From NCBI GenBank assembly GCA_963782885.1, contig CAWALL010000002.1, forward strand, positions 248,001 to 312,000: a DNA stretch of 64,000 nucleotides, written 5' to 3'. Of this stretch, positions 1 through 8,318 are shown in pieces; the first letter of the stretch is position 1, and the number at the start of each line of letters is the position of its first letter. A program made the translations under genes and the position numbers. The DNA comes from DATAOG01 sp963782885 (GTDB lineage: Bacteria > Pseudomonadota > Alphaproteobacteria > Geminicoccales > Geminicoccaceae). Under the pieces are notes generated by a model. The model did no database searches and was not told the origin of the DNA. It saw nothing but the letters and a program-made list of their open reading frames with translations.

Positions 1-879
1 ATCGACCATGTCCAGATCACCGTGGCGGAGACCGTCGGCGTCGAGCACCGAGGCAAGTTCTACGAGAAGACCGGGGCGCTCCGCGACATGGTGCCCAACC
101 ATGTCTTTCAGCTGCTGGCGATGACGGCCATGGAGCCACCAATCTCGTTCGATGCCGATGCCGTTCGGGCCAAGAAGGCGGAGGTCCTCGAGGCCGTACG
201 GCTATTCAAGCCGGGGCGGGCACTGAGGGACGTCGTGCGAGGCCAGTACGACGCCGGCATTGTCCTCGGCGAGGCGGTGCCGGCGTATCGCCAGGAGCCC
301 GACGTGGCCCCGGATTCGAATACCGAGACCTTCGTCGCCTGCAAGCTGAAGATCGACAACTGGCGCTGGGCTGGCGTGCCTTTCTACCTGCGCACCGGAA
401 AGCATATGGCGCGCCGGTGGACCGAGATCGCCATCCGCTTCTACCAGGCCCCGTACACGCTCTTCCGCGGCACGAATGTGGAGCGGATGCATCCCAACTG
501 GATGGTCCTCCGCATCCAGCCCGACGAGGGGATCGCGCTGGAGTTCGCGGCCAAGCGCCCCGGACCGTCGGTGCGGCTCGGCACCGTCAGCATGGACTTC
601 GCCTACCAGTCCTACTTCAAGATGGCGTGCAACACCGGCTACGAGACGCTCCTCTACGACTGTATGATCGGCGACGCGACCCTGTTTCAACGCGCCGACA
701 ATGTCGAGGTTGGCTGGCGAGTGGTGCAGCCCATCCTCGACGCCTGGGCAGACAGTCCGCCGCAGGATTTTCCGAATTATGTCGCGGGCGGGAGCGGCCC
801 CGCCGCGGCCGACGAGTTGCTGGCGCGCGATGGCCGCGCCTGGCGGACGCTCGATGAGCAGGTCCCGCGGAGGTCCTGA
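1..879 (+). CDS. zwf: Glucose-6-phosphate dehydrogenase, 3' part (runs off the window start)
   Basis: This is the C-terminal 292 residues of the enzyme that oxidises glucose 6-phosphate to 6-phosphogluconolactone with NAD(P)+, the entry step of the oxidative pentose phosphate and Entner-Doudoroff routes. The frame is open from base 1. The family usually has about 490 residues, so roughly 200 N-terminal residues lie outside. Typical family motifs are visible: TVGVEHRGKFYEKTGALRDM, then NHVFQLLAMTAMEPP, then VPFYLRTGKHM, which carries the conserved lysine of the substrate site. The stop overlaps the next start (TGATG). The downstream phosphatase, lactonase, isomerase and gluconokinase genes support the assignment. 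Confidence 0.95.
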   Translation: MDHVQITVAETVGVEHRGKFYEKTGALRDMVPNHVFQLLAMTAMEPPISFDADAVRAKKAEVLEAVRLFKPGRALRDVVRGQYDAGIVLGEAVPAYRQEPDVAPDSNTETFVACKLKIDNWRWAGVPFYLRTGKHMARRWTEIAIRFYQAPYTLFRGTNVERMHPNWMVLRIQPDEGIALEFAAKRPGPSVRLGTVSMDFAYQSYFKMACNTGYETLLYDCMIGDATLFQRADNVEVGWRVVQPILDAWADSPPQDFPNYVAGGSGPAAADELLARDGRAWRTLDEQVPRRS

Positions 880-1697
880 TGGCAGAAAAGCGGAAGATTT
901 CCTTGGTGCTGGCGGATGTGGACGGCACGCTCGTCACCGAGGAGAAGGTTCTGACGCAGCGGGCGGAGAGCGCGGTCAAGGCCTTGCGCAACGCCGGGAT
1001 CCGCTTCGCCATCACCAGCGGTCGGCCGCCGCTCGGCATGGCCATGCTGTTCGACGCGCTCGATCTCGATACCCCGATCGCCGGCTTCAACGGCGGGCTT
1101 TTCGTCGAGCGGAATCTCACGATCCTGGAGCAAAAGACGGTGCCTCTCGATGTGACGCGGCAGGCCCTCGATCTCATTCGCGACCATGGTCTCGACGCCT
1201 GGGTCTACTGCGGCAACGAGTGGCTGATCACCAAACCCGGCGCTCCCCACGTCGCGCGTGAGGCATGGACGGTCAAATTCGAGCCCAAGGTCGTGCCGGA
1301 TTTCGATGGTTTGCTGGACCAGGTCGCGAAGATCGTCGGCGTCAGCGACGATCTCGAACGGGTCCGGCGCTGCGAGGCCGACGCCCAGGCCGCATTTGGC
1401 CAGTCTGCGACCGCGAGAAGGTCGCAGCCCTATTACCTCGACATCACCAACAAGGACGCGAACAAGGGGGCGGTCCTGGAGTACCTCTCACGCCGCATGG
1501 GCGTACCGCCCGAGCAGATCGCCACGATCGGCGATCAACCGAACGATGTGCTGATGTTCCAAGTGTCCGGCTTCAGCATCGCGATGGGCAACGCGTCCGA
1601 TGAGGTGAAGGCGCAAGCCTCCGCTGTCACCGATTCCTACAACGACGAGGGCTTCGCCAACGCGATGGAACGCTGCATTCTCGGTTCGATCGCCTAG
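879..1697 (+). CDS. Cof-type HAD-superfamily phosphatase
   Basis: This 272-residue cytosolic hydrolase of the HAD superfamily probably dephosphorylates sugar phosphates; the exact substrate cannot be read. Motif I is DVDGTLVTEE near residues 14-23 (nucleophile Asp and acid Asp), motif II is ITSGRPP around residue 46, and motif IV is GDQPNDVLMF near residue 220. The last matches the Cof/IIB cap subclass. The start codon overlaps the zwf stop, which implies translational coupling, and the 6-phosphogluconolactonase gene begins 18 bases after its stop. It could control a pentose-phosphate intermediate, but that is inference from position only. Confidence 0.85.
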   Translation: MAEKRKISLVLADVDGTLVTEEKVLTQRAESAVKALRNAGIRFAITSGRPPLGMAMLFDALDLDTPIAGFNGGLFVERNLTILEQKTVPLDVTRQALDLIRDHGLDAWVYCGNEWLITKPGAPHVAREAWTVKFEPKVVPDFDGLLDQVAKIVGVSDDLERVRRCEADAQAAFGQSATARRSQPYYLDITNKDANKGAVLEYLSRRMGVPPEQIATIGDQPNDVLMFQVSGFSIAMGNASDEVKAQASAVTDSYNDEGFANAMERCILGSIA

Positions 1698-1715
1698 CGG
1701 CGCGGGAGGGGTCGA

Positions 1716-2441
1716 GTGATCGGGCGCGTCGAGATACTGCCGGACCCGGTGGCGCTGGCGCGGCACGTGGCCGAATGGATGACGGCGGCGGCACTGGCGG
1801 CGAAGGCCACGTTCCGGGTCTCGCTCTCGGGCGGGTCGACGCCGAAGGCGCTGTACGGGCTGCTCGCCTCGGATGAATTCAGGGGCCGTTTCCCCTGGCA
1901 GCTGGTCTCGTGGTACTGGGGGGATGAGCGCTTCGTTCCCCATGACCATCCCGAAAGCAATTACAGGATGGCCCTCGAAACGATGCTCGCCAAGGCGCCC
2001 GTGCCGTCGGAGAACATTCATTCCGTCCCGGCCGACGGCACGCCCGAAGACGCCGCCCGGCGCTACGAGCGGACGCTGCAGGAGGCCTATGGCGCGACGG
2101 TGCTCGATCCGGCCCGCCCGCTGTTTGACCTCACGCTGCTCGGCCTCGGTCCCGACGGCCACACCGCTTCGCTGCTGCCCGGAGAGCCCGTGCTGGAGGA
2201 GCGCAAGCGCTGGGTGGTCGCCGTCGCGCACGGACGGCCCGAAGTCCGCATCGCAATGACCTATCCCGCGATCGAGAGCAGCCAGCGTGTCGCGTTTCTG
2301 GTGGCCGGTCGCGAGAAAGCGTCCATCCTGCGGGACATCCGGGCCGGCGACAGCCAGGCGCCAGCGGCCCGGGTGCGACCCTTGGGCGAACTCTTCTGGT
2401 TTGTCGATAGCGCGGCGGCTGGCGCAGGAGCGAGCCCGTAG
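1716..2441 (+). CDS. pgl: 6-phosphogluconolactonase
   Basis: A 241-residue DevB/SOL-type 6-phosphogluconolactonase that hydrolyses the product of glucose-6-phosphate dehydrogenase in the cytosol. SLSGGSTPKALYGLL near residues 37-51 is the phosphate-binding motif of the family. WYWGDERFVPHDHPESNYRM and LLGLGPDGHTASLLPG are the other two family signatures. The start is a GTG placed 18 bases after the HAD stop. The length is normal for the family and no lesion is seen. It sits third in the operon after zwf. Confidence 0.95.
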   Translation: MIGRVEILPDPVALARHVAEWMTAAALAAKATFRVSLSGGSTPKALYGLLASDEFRGRFPWQLVSWYWGDERFVPHDHPESNYRMALETMLAKAPVPSENIHSVPADGTPEDAARRYERTLQEAYGATVLDPARPLFDLTLLGLGPDGHTASLLPGEPVLEERKRWVVAVAHGRPEVRIAMTYPAIESSQRVAFLVAGREKASILRDIRAGDSQAPAARVRPLGELFWFVDSAAAGAGASP

Positions 2442-2484
2442 CCCGGCCGGCGCGCGATCCAAACGGCGTCTTGATGGATCTTGC

Positions 2485-3211
2485 ATGTCCGCAACCGATG
2501 CAATCCACGCGCGCAGCCCGGCGCTGACGGTGCCGCCGGTTCTGATCGCGCCTTCCGTGCTGTCGGCGGACTTCACGCGCCTGGGCGAGGAGGTGCGCGC
2601 GGTCGATCGCGCCGGCGCCGACTGGATTCATGTCGATGTGATGGATGGCCGCTTCGTGCCCAACATCACGATCGGGCCGGTCGTGTTGCAGGCCATCCGA
2701 CGGTCGACTGCCAAGCCCCTCAATGTGCATCTCATGATCGTCGAGCCGGAGCGCTATCTCGAGGTGTTCGCCGAGGCGGGGGCGGATCACCTGCTCGTCC
2801 AGGCCGAGCCCGGCTCCACGATCCACCTGCATCGAGTGCTGAGCCAGATTCGAGCTCTCGGCAAGAAGGCGGGCGTGGTGCTGGATCCGGCGAGCCAGCC
2901 GGAGCTGATCGAATATGTCCTCCCATCTTTGCGATATCATCCTGGTCATGACCGTGAACCCGGGATTTGGCGGCCAGGCCTTCCTGCCCGAGATGCTGCC
3001 CAAGATCCGGCGCCTGCGGGCGATCTGCGCCGAGCGGGGTCTCGATCCGGTGATCGAGGTCGATGGCGGCGAGAACGTGAGGACGGCCGGTTAGGCTGCC
3101 GCCGCCGGCGCCACGGCCATCGTCGCCGGCTCGGCGATTTTCGGCACCAAAGATTACGCGGCGGCGATCGCGGCCATCCGCGCCAACGCCACGGCGGAGG
3201 CCCAGTCATGA
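2485..3211 (+). pseudogene. rpe: Ribulose-phosphate 3-epimerase, broken by a frameshift and a nonsense codon
   Basis: The first frame reads the family start IAPSVLSADFTRLGEEV, the metal-site segment HVDVMDGRFVPNITIGP and HLMIVEPERY. At about 2921-2923 an extra C breaks the frame. Removing it restores DIILVMTVNPGFGGQ, the catalytic Asp loop, in frame 2. That frame then reaches a TAG at 3092-3094, inside what should be the phosphate-binding glycine loop, and continues after it with AAAAGATAIVAGSAIFGTKD to a normal stop at 3209-3211. Repaired, the protein would have about 241 residues. The enzyme interconverts ribulose and xylulose 5-phosphate, so a second functional copy elsewhere is expected if the lesions are real. 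The stop overlaps the rpiA-gntK start (ATGA). Confidence 0.88.
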
Positions 3212-4488
3212 GCGCGCCGCCTCCCGATACCGGGCGCGACGCGCTCAAGCGCGCAGCCGCCGAGGCCGCGGTGGAGCTCGTGCAGGACGGGATGGTCGTC
3301 GGGCTCGGCACCGGCTCGACCGCGGCGTTTGCCGTCGAGGCGCTCGCGCAACGTCACCGGCAGGGCCTGCAATTCGTCGGCATTCCGACCTCCGAGCGCA
3401 CGGCAGCCCAGGCGGCAGCCGCGGGCATTCCGCTCACGTCCTTCGCCGAGCATCGGCAGCTCGATCTGACGATCGACGGGGCGGACGAGGTGGAACGCGG
3501 CACGCTCAATCTGATCAAAGGCCTTGGCGGCGCCTTGCTGCGCGAGAAGATCGTCGCCGCCGCGAGCCGGCGGCTCGCGATCGTCGCGGACGGGGAGAAG
3601 CTCGTAGATCGGCTGGGTACGCGCGCACCGGTTCCGGTCGAGGTCGTGGCCTTCGGGCTGGAAGCGACCCGGGCGGCCCTCGAGGGTCTCGGCGCCAGCG
3701 CGCGGCTGCGCCTGACGCCGGCAGGCGAGCCCTTCGCCACCGACAGCGGCAACCGCATCCTCGACTGCGGCTTCGGTCCGATCGCCGATCCGGCGGGGCT
3801 GGAGGCGCGCATCAGGCGGGTCGTGGGCGTGGTCGAAAGCGGCCTGTTCATCGGCCGCGCCGATCCGGTCTTCGTCGCCGACGCGGCCGGCGTCCACGCC
3901 TCGACAGCGCGCGCCCATCGCGGCGGCCCGCCGATCCTGGTGATCATGGGCGTGTCGGGGACGGGCAAGTCGACCATCGCGCAGGAACTGACAGCGCGCC
4001 TCGGCTGGTCCTTCGAGGAAGGCGACGCGCTCCATCCCGAGGCGAACATCGCCAAGATGCATGCCGGAATCCCGCTGACCGATGCCGACCGCCAGCCCTG
4101 GCTCGAGCGCGTGGCCGCCTGGATCGACGGTCAGCGCGCGAACAAACAGCCGGGGATCATCACCTGCTCCGCGCTCAAGCGATCCTATCGCCAGGTCATC
4201 ATCGGCGACCGGCCGGAGGTGCGGCTGGTCTATCTGCGCGGCGGCCGCGACCTCATCGTCGAGCACCTGGCGGGGCGCCGCGGCCATTTCATGCCCGCAA
4301 GCCTGCTGCAGAGCCAGTTCGATGCCCTCGAGGAGCCGGATCCGAGCGAGGATCCGTTGACGATCGATCTCGGCCCGCCAGCCGATCGTCTCGCCGAGGA
4401 GATCATCCGGGCGCTCGGCACGTCCGCAGCGGTCAGCCGGAGCGTGGCGCGTGCGGATGCCTCTGGACCCGGAAGTCCTCGGTCGTGA
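3208..4488 (+). CDS. Fused ribose-5-phosphate isomerase A and gluconokinase
   Basis: One uninterrupted 426-residue reading frame carries two complete enzymes. Residues 1 to about 231 are ribose-5-phosphate isomerase A: VVGLGTGSTAAFAVEAL (phosphate loop), TIDGADEVE (catalytic Asp residues), LIKGLGGALLREK (catalytic Lys) and the usual end GLFIGRADPVFVAD. Residues from about 242 are a P-loop gluconate kinase: VIMGVSGTGKSTIAQEL (Walker A), FEEGDALHP, TCSALKRSYR and GHFMPASLLQSQF. The linker is about ten residues. The protein would isomerise ribose and ribulose 5-phosphate and phosphorylate gluconate to 6-phosphogluconate, feeding the same operon's pathway. The start overlaps the broken rpe stop. 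Both halves keep their key residues. The fusion is seen directly; any functional benefit is inference. Confidence 0.9.
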   Translation: MSAPPPDTGRDALKRAAAEAAVELVQDGMVVGLGTGSTAAFAVEALAQRHRQGLQFVGIPTSERTAAQAAAAGIPLTSFAEHRQLDLTIDGADEVERGTLNLIKGLGGALLREKIVAAASRRLAIVADGEKLVDRLGTRAPVPVEVVAFGLEATRAALEGLGASARLRLTPAGEPFATDSGNRILDCGFGPIADPAGLEARIRRVVGVVESGLFIGRADPVFVADAAGVHASTARAHRGGPPILVIMGVSGTGKSTIAQELTARLGWSFEEGDALHPEANIAKMHAGIPLTDADRQPWLERVAAWIDGQRANKQPGIITCSALKRSYRQVIIGDRPEVRLVYLRGGRDLIVEHLAGRRGHFMPASLLQSQFDALEEPDPSEDPLTIDLGPPADRLAEEIIRALGTSAAVSRSVARADASGPGSPRS

Positions 4489-4571
4489 TCTGATCGCGCG
4501 GTCGACCGCCCGAACCGGTCGGGGTTGCACGCCGTTTAGCCGATCACGGCTCAGCTTGCTGAGACTCGACG

Positions 4572-4970
4572 CTACCCCATCAGGCAGACGACCACGCCGG
4601 TGCCGGTCGAGGGGGGCGTGGCGGGTGGCGCGCTGCCAAAGAGTGCAGGCACCTCGTTCCACGGGCGCAGGAAACCGAACGGATCGGCGTGCCAGCGCCG
4701 CACCATGGCGGGGGTCCAGGATGAGGCGAAGCACGCGATGAGCGCGATGTCGCCGTTGAAGTCTTGCGACGTCGAGAAGCCCCAGCCCCAGCGGTAGATG
4801 CCGAACAAGGCGCTGGTGCTGGTCGCCGCCGCGGTGCTGGAGGCACGCGACCAGCCGTCCACGTACAGCTCGAGGCGCCCTGGTCGCCATGTCCCGACGA
4901 TCGTCGACCAGGTCGTGTCGTTCACGATCGCGACGCCCGCCTGGACGGTGTCGAGCGGCCCTGCGCTCAC
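4572..4970 (-). CDS. Phage tail-associated LamG/concanavalin-like domain, C-terminal half
   Basis: A 132-residue protein starting at a GTG that overlaps the stop of the upstream LamG gene (GTGA), so it is probably translationally coupled. It reads like the second half of a LamG-type jelly-roll: TWSTIVGTWRPGRLELYVDG, then FNGDIALIACFASSWTPAM, then DPFGFLRPWNE. The last segment resembles NPWQFVKPRLS near the end of the upstream protein. Such domains occur in phage tail fibres or spikes and often bind glycans. The N-terminal half of the domain is missing, so it may be a deletion remnant. Whether it is expressed is unknown. Confidence 0.55.
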   Translation of the reverse strand: MSAGPLDTVQAGVAIVNDTTWSTIVGTWRPGRLELYVDGWSRASSTAAATSTSALFGIYRWGWGFSTSQDFNGDIALIACFASSWTPAMVRRWHADPFGFLRPWNEVPALFGSAPPATPPSTGTGVVVCLMG

Positions 4971-5823
4971 GAAGCGATGGCGATCACGATGGAGCCCTTG
5001 CCGCTGTCGCCGCGAGGAGGTGTGGGGGCCGTGATGCCGTAGGCCACGTAGGTGCGGCCCGACAAGCGGGGCTTCACAAACTGCCAGGGGTTGTTCTGGA
5101 TCGCCCGCCGGGCGCCGAGGTCCAGCACCCGGTTCCACAGGTAGATAAAGTCGATATAGCCGTGCCAGTTCCGGTCGGTGGTGTGGTTCCAGTTGCCGAT
5201 CGCGGCCTTGGTCGTGGTGGAAGGGATGGCGTTGGTCCCTCCCACCTGACCGAAGTTCGCCTGGTCCCCGGCCTCCTTGAAGAAGGTGAGCGTGCCGCCG
5301 TTCTTGGTGACGCAGGCGATATGGTGCTTGTACTTGTCGGTGCCTGTGAGCGTGTTGCTGCCATAGGTGGCGCCGTTGACGTCGAAGCGGTAATCATCGC
5401 CGACGCCGTCGTCGATGTAGAAGCAGTAGCCGTTGGTGCCACTGCCACCATTGCCCTTGTCGATAATCCGCGGGAAGGTGTTGCCCAGGCCCGACTGCTG
5501 CAGACGAAAGCCCGCCACGAAGGTCAGCACGTCGCCGGTCAGGCAGAGCGGATTGGCGCTGTCGATGGACCCCAGATCGTAGCGGTCTGTGTTGTTGTCG
5601 CCATTGAAGAACAGGGCTCGACCGCCACGATAGTTGACCCGCGCGATGGAGCTGCCAAAGAGGGTCCCGTGGTTGCCGTTGCCTGACAGGTCGCGCAGCG
5701 TGGCGCTGGCCGGGGCCAGGCCGGGGATCCAGGCGCCGAGGTCAAGGGATGCGCGAAGTCGAGCTCGGGATCGCGGATCTTGGGTTTGGTCGTCCACCGG
5801 CTTCGGCGGAGGATGACCGGCAC
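4967..5823 (-). pseudogene. Phage-type LamG-domain protein with a frameshift near its start
   Basis: The gene begins with a GTG at 5823 (PVILRRSRWTTKPKIRDPEL), directly behind the stop of the preceding phage gene. After DFAHPL the frame is lost by an apparent one-base deletion at about 5748. From there another frame continues with LGAWIPGLAPASATLRDLSG, NGNHGTL, FNGDNNTDRYDLGS, and a LamG-like core ending NPWQFVKPRLSGRTYVAYG. This architecture (short N-terminus, HPL motif, WxPG, SGNGNHGTL) is common in prophage proteins encoded beside tail genes. The product would be about 285 residues if the frame were intact. It is probably a tail-fibre or decoration lectin; the function is inferred from the fold only. 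Confidence 0.6.
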
Positions 5824-5826
5824 GGC

Positions 5827-6443
5827 TCAGGAGCCCTGCAGGTTGGCGTAGACCAGCACGTAGTAGACCTCGCACTCGTCCGCCGTGTTGGACATCGAAA
5901 GCCCGGTGCGGTTCTCGACCGCGAGCTTGATCTTGTCGGGCAGCACGCCCCCGAACGCCTCGGCGAGGCTGTAGAGGTTGGAGTATTCCTGGGCGTTCGC
6001 GGCCGCCACCACGATCGGATCGCCCACGGGGCGATAGTTCACCGCGGCCGCGGGGTAGTTGGTGCCGTCGACTGGTGCTAGTGCACAGGAGCAGACAAAA
6101 GATTCATTCCTCCACGGCCCTGCACGCCGATGGTCCTCGGTCCCGGCTATACCAGGGCGCCGGCGGGGTGAATCATCTGAACGCCTCTGTGCACTAGCGC
6201 ATACAGCTGGACGAACGGATCGGCAGCCAGCACGACCTGCGCCATCAGGGCGCCGCTCGAGTAGGTCCCGGGCAGGAAGTACGAGAGGTCGTAGGGCGTC
6301 TCTTCGTTGACCCAGCTCGAGCCGTTGAACCGCAGCATCTGCCCGGGCGCGGCGCCGGTGATGACCACATCGCCAAAAGTAGAGATGCGGCACGAGCAGC
6401 CGGGCTGGACCACCATGCGCGGGCGCAATCGGTAGGCCCTCAT
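5827..6443 (-). pseudogene. Phage structural-region protein split by a 112-bp MITE
   Basis: The N-terminal part starts at 6443 (an internal ATG at 6416 is also possible). It contains FGDVVITGAAPGQMLRFNGS, WVNEETPYDLSYFLPGTY and a stretch ending LYAL. The C-terminal part contains APVDGTNYPAAAVNYRPVGD, EYSNLYSLAEAFGGVLPDKI and ends VYYVLVYANLQGS. Between them lies a short inverted-repeat element flanked by CTAG. Removing the element and one CTAG joins the halves in frame as LYALAPVDGTNY. I do not recognise the family. The order relative to the LamG gene suggests a tail or baseplate-region protein of the degraded prophage. Confidence 0.65.
6082..6193. mobile_element. MITE-like 112-bp insertion flanked by CTAG
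   Basis: The left end reads TGCACAGG and the right end is its near inverse, CCTCTGTGCA. The element is flanked by CTAG at 6078-6081 and 6194-6197, so the terminal inverted repeat plus duplication reads as a perfect 12-base inverted pair, GCTAGTGCACAG and CTGTGCACTAGC. There is no coding capacity. A four-base YTAR duplication is typical of the IS5 group, so a non-autonomous IS5-type derivative is the best guess. The restored host reading frame across the site supports a real insertion. Confidence 0.7.
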
Positions 6444-6571
6444 ATCGGGTCGCGATCATGCCCTTGCCGCCAACGAGATCCGCGACGGGGTCGGGCCGCC
6501 TGCGCGTGAGCGCGAGCGAAGGCGTGCGGGCCGCCGTCCTCGGCGGCATAGGCCTGGCGATCGTGTCCTAG

Positions 6572-6883
6572 TGGATGTTTGCGCCGGAGTTGGCGTGCGG
6601 CGAGGTCCGTGCGGTCCTTACCGAATGGATCTTGCCGGCGATTGACCTGTGGGTGGTATTCCCGACGGGCCGGCTGGTGAGCGCCAAGGCGCGCGCTTTC
6701 GCGGAGTTCGTCAAAAACTCACTCGAACAGAACGTCATGCCTGACCGGAATAACGCATATGTCATCTGCGCAGCTGCCGGAAATCCCGCCCTCGGTTTAG
6801 TGTACGCTCGAGTTAGAGGTGATGGCGCTCTAGGACCAGCGTTTAGGCCACGCAGAGTCACCGGAGAACAGCGATGCAAGTAA
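6572..6883 (+). pseudogene. LysR-family regulator, C-terminal remnant
   Basis: About 100 residues of the effector-binding domain end of a LysR-type transcriptional regulator remain: WMFAPELACGEVRAVLTEWI, DLWVVFPTGRLVSAKARAF, AEFVKNSLEQ. The LysR hallmark 'P-GR--SAKARAF--FV' is clear. The DNA-binding half is absent and a TAG precedes the homologous segment at 6569-6571, so this is the stub left by a deletion. The tail beyond about residue 55 no longer looks like the family and overlaps the start of the next (cytochrome-like) gene. Confidence 0.7.
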
Positions 6884-6907
6884 GACCTCTGGTCGCCACT
6901 GCGTCAA

Positions 6908-8318
6908 GGTCAAGTCCGAGATCTGCTGGGAATTTTGGTGGCGGGGGCAGGCTTTGAGCGAGTCGGATCGAGGCCGACGGCGGCCTCGTAGTCGTGATCG
7001 AGCTGCTGTCTGAGGGCGGTCATCTGGCGGCGCTCGAACTCGCTGACCCGAATCGAGCGCCAGCGCTCGGCCGCCCGGGTCATGGCGCCGAACATCAGTT
7101 TGAGGACCGCCTTCTCGCCGAACGCGTTCGGGATGATCTTGAGTCGGCGGCGCTCCTCGACGAACAGGCGTTCAAGAAGATTCGTGGTCCGGGTCGCGCG
7201 CCGGTGGCTGATCGGCAGCCGGAGGTGGGCGATGCAAGCCTCGAAGTCGTCCATGAAGCACGCGACCGCGTTGGCGAGATCGCCGCCGTAGTCGGCGACG
7301 ACACCTTCGGCGAGCTCGCGGGCGATCTTGCGGCTCGGCGCCTGGTAGGCGGCCGTGGCCCGGGCCTTGAACTCCGGCCAGAGATCCTCGGGCACCTTGG
7401 CGGCGAGGTTGCGCATCCGATGGGCCAGGCAGCGCTGACGGGTCGAGCGCGGGAAGCAGACCTCGATCGCCTTGATGATCCCGGCGGCACCGTCGCTCAC
7501 CACCACGAGCGGGTCGCCGAGCCCGCGCGCCCGCATGTCCTGGAAGAAGGCCGAGACCGTCTCGGCGTCCTCCTTCGAGCCGGCCATGAGGTGGAGGAGC
7601 ACCTTGCGGCCGTCGAAGGTGAAGCCCCACGCTGCCAGGACCGGCTCGCGCCGCTGCCCGGGGCGGATCCGTTCGGCGATCCCGTCGATGAACAGATACG
7701 CGATGTCGTACTCGGCGAGATCGCGGTCCTTGAAGGCCTGATAGTCCTCCCAGAGCTGCTTGCCGATCTCAGAGACCGCCGTCTTGGAGAGCAGCAGCCG
7801 GCCGGTCTCGTCCTTGAAAGCATCTTCGATGTCGCGCACCGATAGGCCCCGCGCCAGCATCTCGACCGCCAGGCTCTCGAGCGCCTCGCTGTGCCCCTTG
7901 AGGTGGTCGCGCAGCGCCGAGCGGAACGGTTGCTCGAGGCCGGCGACCTGCGGGGCCGAATACTCGAGCCCGCCCTCCGCGGTCTTCAGGCGATGGGTCC
8001 GGTGGCCGTTGCGATGGCCTCGGCCCGGAGCATCCCCGCGCTCGTAGTAGCCGCGATCGAGCGCGTCCCGCACCTCGCCCTCCAGGGCCTCCTCGACAAT
8101 CAGCCGAGTTGCCAGCTCGACCAGCTCGGAGCGGCCCGCCGGCGACGCGAGCCGTCCTTCGATCAGGGCCGAGAGGGCTTCACGGGTGCGCATCGAGGCC
8201 GGTATCCTCGTCCCCATGGGCTGCTCCTTGGGCTTGGGCCGGCCTTGCCGAGCCCGTTTTCACATCCACCCAAAGGATGCACCCCACCCCGAATTCCCAG
8301 CAACCTTAGGACTTCACC
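6908..8318 (-). mobile_element. IS256-family insertion sequence, complete, 1411 bp
   Basis: Imperfect terminal inverted repeats of about 27 bp begin GGTCAAGTCC at the left end and GGTGAAGTCC at the right end, and both finish in GCTGGGAATT. A nine-base direct repeat CTGCGTCAA flanks the element at 6899-6907 and 8319-8327, which fits the 8-9 bp duplications of this family. One minus-strand transposase fills the element; its stop codon lies inside the left inverted repeat. The element interrupts a cytochrome P460-like gene. Confidence 0.92.
6910..8217 (-). CDS. IS256-family transposase
   Basis: A 435-residue mutator-type transposase. The DDE residues lie in LFIDGIAERI, VVVSDGAAGIIKAI and TTNLLERLFVEERRR. 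Other family marks are RGHRNGHRTHRLKT in the N-terminal zinc or basic region and QRCLAHRMRNLAAKVP before the catalytic glutamate. The length is normal and there is no frameshift, so it is likely an active enzyme acting on its own inverted repeats. The stop codon TGA sits in the terminal repeat. Confidence 0.93.
   Translation of the reverse strand: MGTRIPASMRTREALSALIEGRLASPAGRSELVELATRLIVEEALEGEVRDALDRGYYERGDAPGRGHRNGHRTHRLKTAEGGLEYSAPQVAGLEQPFRSALRDHLKGHSEALESLAVEMLARGLSVRDIEDAFKDETGRLLLSKTAVSEIGKQLWEDYQAFKDRDLAEYDIAYLFIDGIAERIRPGQRREPVLAAWGFTFDGRKVLLHLMAGSKEDAETVSAFFQDMRARGLGDPLVVVSDGAAGIIKAIEVCFPRSTRQRCLAHRMRNLAAKVPEDLWPEFKARATAAYQAPSRKIARELAEGVVADYGGDLANAVACFMDDFEACIAHLRLPISHRRATRTTNLLERLFVEERRRLKIIPNAFGEKAVLKLMFGAMTRAAERWRSIRVSEFERRQMTALRQQLDHDYEAAVGLDPTRSKPAPATKIPSRSRT

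Noticed and set aside
3154..4890. A 578-codon minus-strand open frame
   Set aside because: It is antisense to the rpiA-gntK fusion and has no recognisable motif.
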